Both the position numbers and the translations under genes were made by a program. DNA of 15,613 bases, from NCBI GenBank assembly GCA_002449305.1, contig DKDI01000038.1, positions 25,062-40,674 of the forward strand, written 5' to 3'. This document shows, piece by piece, positions 13,349-15,613 of the stretch. The number at the start of each line of letters is the position of its first letter. Position 1 is the first letter of the stretch. This DNA is from Treponema sp. UBA6852. Its GTDB lineage: Bacteria; Spirochaetota; Spirochaetia; Treponematales; Treponemataceae. The notes beneath the pieces were generated by a model. The model ran no database searches, was not told the DNA's origin, and worked only from the letters and a program-made list of their open reading frames with translations.

Positions 13349-14188
13349 ATGACAGACAAAATCATTGACACACTGGGCAGCCTTGGTTTTTCAAAAATGG
13401 AATCGCTTGTTTACTGTGCGCTTGTTCCAGAGGAAAAAATGGGAGGCTATCAGATTGCAAAAAAACTGAATGCGCCCCGCCCTTCTGTTTATTCCGCATT
13501 GGAAAATTTATTGAAGAAAGAATGCATAACAAGCATTCCAGGTTCAACAGCAGAATATCAGGCAGTTCCGCCGGATGTTTTAATTGACGAGATTTCTCAA
13601 AAGTATTCAGACAATGCCGCAAAAGCAAAAGAAATGCTAAAGGAATTGAATTCGCCGATTTCAACGCAGGAACGCTTTGTAAACATCGAAGGCAAAACAA
13701 AGCTCATTTCTGTTGTAAACAAACTTATTGCAGCGGCAAAAAAAGAAATTGTGTTCAACTGCTCAATGCCGCTTGAATACTTTAAGGATGCACTTCTTTC
13801 AGCGGCAAAAAGAAAAGTGAGAATTGTTTTGTTCAGCTGGAAAAATCTAGACACTCTTGAAATTCCGCTGGAATTTTTCTGCGGATTTGACGGAACAGAC
13901 TGCTGCCCAGAACAAAGAATTCTTTTGGTTTCAGATATGGCGCACTGCATTGTAGGAAGTAACGACAGAGCAGTTTTCTTTCCGCACAGACCGCACCACA
14001 AAATTCAAAAGCTGCCAGACGGAGAAAATGATTTTCTTGGAATGACAAGCGACAACAGGCTGATTGTGAATCTCGTTTCAGAACATATTCACTTTGATAT
14101 TTACTTGCAAAAGCTAAGGAAAAAATTCAACCGTGATATTATTTCCAAAGACATTTGCATTGGAACTTTAATGGAGAAAGGATTTTAA
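13349..14188 (+). CDS. TrmB-family transcriptional regulator
   Basis: A 279-residue cytoplasmic regulator. The N-terminal winged helix (about 1-75) has the TrmB pattern: LGFSKMESLVYCALV, then YQIAKKLNAPRPSVYSALENLLKKECI and an AEYQAVPP strand. A helical dimerisation segment follows (about 77-105). From about residue 112 there is a C-terminal effector domain related to phospholipase-D-like folds (FVNIEGKTKLISVVNKLIAAAKKEIVFN, LFSWKN, ILLVSDMAHCIVGSND). Well-known TrmB proteins sense maltose or other sugars; the ligand here is unknown. AAGGA precedes the ATG by 5 nt. Its stop codon is separated by 1 nt from the MATE transporter start, so I infer it is a local, self-regulated controller of that transporter through the 13304-13326 dyad. 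The C-terminal domain has several cysteines and a His-rich stretch (FFPHRPHHK), which might bind an effector or metal. Confidence 0.87.
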   Translation: MTDKIIDTLGSLGFSKMESLVYCALVPEEKMGGYQIAKKLNAPRPSVYSALENLLKKECITSIPGSTAEYQAVPPDVLIDEISQKYSDNAAKAKEMLKELNSPISTQERFVNIEGKTKLISVVNKLIAAAKKEIVFNCSMPLEYFKDALLSAAKRKVRIVLFSWKNLDTLEIPLEFFCGFDGTDCCPEQRILLVSDMAHCIVGSNDRAVFFPHRPHHKIQKLPDGENDFLGMTSDNRLIVNLVSEHIHFDIYLQKLRKKFNRDIISKDICIGTLMEKGF

Positions 14189-14189
14189 A

Positions 14190-15542
14190 ATGAAGGCAGA
14201 GAACAAAACATTTTTGAACAATTTAATTTCGATTGCCGTTCCTATTTCACTACAGAATTTAATTCAGTCGTGCTTAGGAATGATTGACCAGATTATGATT
14301 GGTCAGCTAGGCTCAAAAACAGTTGCGGCAGTAAGCCTTGCAGGAAGACCTTGCTTTGTAATGCTGTTTGCACTGGGAGGCATTGCAGCCGCAAGTTCAA
14401 TTTTCGCATCTCAATATGAAGGAGCAAAAGATTCCAGCAAGCACGCAAACGTAATGAGAGCTTCGGTTTTTGCAGCATTGGCAGTTGCGCTTGTATTTTT
14501 TATTTTTTCACTTTTCACACCGGAACTAGTTCTTTCATTTTTTACAAAAGACAAAGAAGTTATTTCAATAGGGAAAAACTATCTAAGAATAAATTCATTA
14601 AGCTATTTTGCTCTTGCAATAATCAGCTGCTGTTCTGCAATACTAAGAAGCACAGGATTTGCAAAAACTACACTAGTAACAGGATTTATTTCTGTAGCAA
14701 TAAACACAGTTCTCAATGCAATCATGATTTTTGGACTTTTAGGATTTCCTGCCCTTGGTTCAGACGGAGCTGCAATTGCAACTGTAATTTCGATATTTGT
14801 TCAGTGCGTAATTCTCATTATTTTTATGATACGAAAAAATCATCCTGCAAACATGAAAGCTGTTCTTTTGTGCAAAAATGATTTTTCATTTCTAAAAATA
14901 TTTTTTATAACAGCTCTCCCTGCAATTGGAAATGAACTTTTATGGGCATTGGGAGATGCAGGCTACAGTGCAATTTACGGACATATGGGAACAGCAGAGC
15001 TTGCGGCAATTACGTTAACCTTTCCTGTGCAAGGGTTAACAATAGGATTCTTCAGCGGACTTTCAGCAGCCACAGGCATTCTCATAGGCAACGAGCTTGG
15101 TTCAAATGACTTTGACAAAGGCTACGCTCTTGCCTGGAAGTTTATAAAAATCTGTGTTGCAGGATGCGCCGTAATCGGAATTTTAATTTTTATTTTCGCT
15201 CCAATATATACAAGATTTTACAATGTAGAGCCTCAAGTCCGTGAATACGCAAATCACCTTTTATGGATATTCGCATTCTATTTATGGATAAAGGTCTGCA
15301 ACATGATAATAGGAAGCGGAATTCTTAGAAGCGGAGGAAAAACAAAATTCACTTTGTTCCTAGACGTCTTGGGAACTTACGGAATAGGACTTCCGCTTGG
15401 ACTTTTGGGCGCACTCATCTTTAAACTTGAAATAACAAAAGTTTACGCACTTCTTTCTGTTGAAGAAATTGTAAGGCTTGTAATTGGAACAGCAAGAGTA
15501 AAAAGCAGAAAGTGGATAGACAATATTACGCAAAAAAAATAA
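14190..15542 (+). CDS. MATE-family multidrug/toxin efflux transporter
   Basis: A 450-residue inner-membrane protein with about twelve hydrophobic segments, the MATE layout of two six-helix bundles. The N-terminus (ISIAVPISLQNLIQSCLGMIDQIMIGQLG, in outline) and the middle repeat (ITALPAIGNELLWALGDAGYSAIYGHMGT, in outline) are the paired family signatures. Such transporters use a sodium or proton gradient to export organic cations or other compounds; the substrate cannot be told from sequence. A ribosome site AAAGGA lies within the end of the preceding gene. It directly follows the TrmB-type regulator gene with a 1-nt gap. The C-terminus ends normally in a basic tail (KSRKWIDNITQKK). The ion-coupling type is not assigned. 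No clear terminator follows before the window ends. Confidence 0.92.
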   Translation: MKAENKTFLNNLISIAVPISLQNLIQSCLGMIDQIMIGQLGSKTVAAVSLAGRPCFVMLFALGGIAAASSIFASQYEGAKDSSKHANVMRASVFAALAVALVFFIFSLFTPELVLSFFTKDKEVISIGKNYLRINSLSYFALAIISCCSAILRSTGFAKTTLVTGFISVAINTVLNAIMIFGLLGFPALGSDGAAIATVISIFVQCVILIIFMIRKNHPANMKAVLLCKNDFSFLKIFFITALPAIGNELLWALGDAGYSAIYGHMGTAELAAITLTFPVQGLTIGFFSGLSAATGILIGNELGSNDFDKGYALAWKFIKICVAGCAVIGILIFIFAPIYTRFYNVEPQVREYANHLLWIFAFYLWIKVCNMIIGSGILRSGGKTKFTLFLDVLGTYGIGLPLGLLGALIFKLEITKVYALLSVEEIVRLVIGTARVKSRKWIDNITQKK

Positions 15543-15550
15543 TTAAATAC

Positions 15551-15613
15551 TTTGCTGCCATTCCCGTGCTATGACACTGCGATGTTTACGCAGTAAACTC
15601 GGTCAGGAATCTG
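15551..15613. other. GC-richer edge segment with overlapping inverted repeats
   Basis: About 49% GC, well above the surrounding sequence. ACTGCG (15576-15581) can pair with CGCAGT (15589-15594). An overlapping dyad, GTTTAC-GCA-GTAAAC, lies at 15584-15598; the two cannot form together. On the minus strand a frame ending at the TAG at 15569-15571 reads IPDRVYCVNIAVS, which could be the end of a gene continuing to the right. It is too short to identify. Confidence 0.35.

Noticed and set aside
1..15613. CRISPR array, insertion sequence, tRNA or phage genes
   Set aside because: I saw no regularly spaced repeats, transposase motifs, cloverleaf sequences or phage proteins on either strand.

Overview
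The window looks like chromosome from a carbohydrate-fermenting spirochaete of the Treponema group. The DNA is AT-rich and coding strands are A-rich. The strongest lineage clue is the first gene: a galactose/glucose-binding lipoprotein of the MglB family whose fold segments are circularly permuted. That topology is known from Treponema pallidum Tp0684 (MglB-2). A cellobiose phosphorylase suggests a host living on plant sugars, such as a rumen or gut treponeme, rather than a sugar-poor pathogen. Genus and lifestyle are inference.

Left part (1-5400), sugar uptake and use. mglB (minus strand) and a LacI-family regulator (plus strand) are divergent. Each has a good sigma70-type promoter carrying a near-identical 15-bp operator, TGTGTWCGTYAACAC, so the regulator probably controls both mglB and itself. 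Partner genes mglA and mglC would lie off the left edge. The regulator converges on a GH94 cellobiose phosphorylase gene (minus strand), with a strong terminator between them. The phosphorylase is transcribed from its own promoter, back to back with the promoter of the next gene.

Middle part (5400-9940), all plus strand. An exported ankyrin-repeat protein, apparently read from a leaderless mRNA, is followed 2 nt later by rsmD (16S rRNA methyltransferase). A new promoter then drives a small TPR-like protein, a ten-repeat TPR protein and rlmN (23S rRNA/tRNA methyltransferase). The two TPR genes share one TPR subtype.

Right part (9940-15613), all plus strand. A promoter drives a 69-residue HMA-fold-like protein that lacks the normal metal-binding cysteines, then a D-2-hydroxyacid (glycerate-type) dehydrogenase. 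Next come the large and small subunits of an isopropylmalate-dehydratase-family enzyme (leuC-leuD type) without other leucine genes, closed by a clear terminator. A TrmB-family regulator and a MATE efflux transporter then form a tight two-gene operon, with a perfect 9+9 bp dyad just after the promoter -10 box. The last 60 bases are richer in GC, hold overlapping inverted repeats, and remain unexplained.

No tRNA, rRNA, CRISPR array, insertion sequence or phage gene was recognised. The most unusual items are the permuted MglB, the leaderless ankyrin gene, the alternating two-type TPR array with its small partner, the cysteine-shifted HMA-like protein, and the TrmB-MATE unit.
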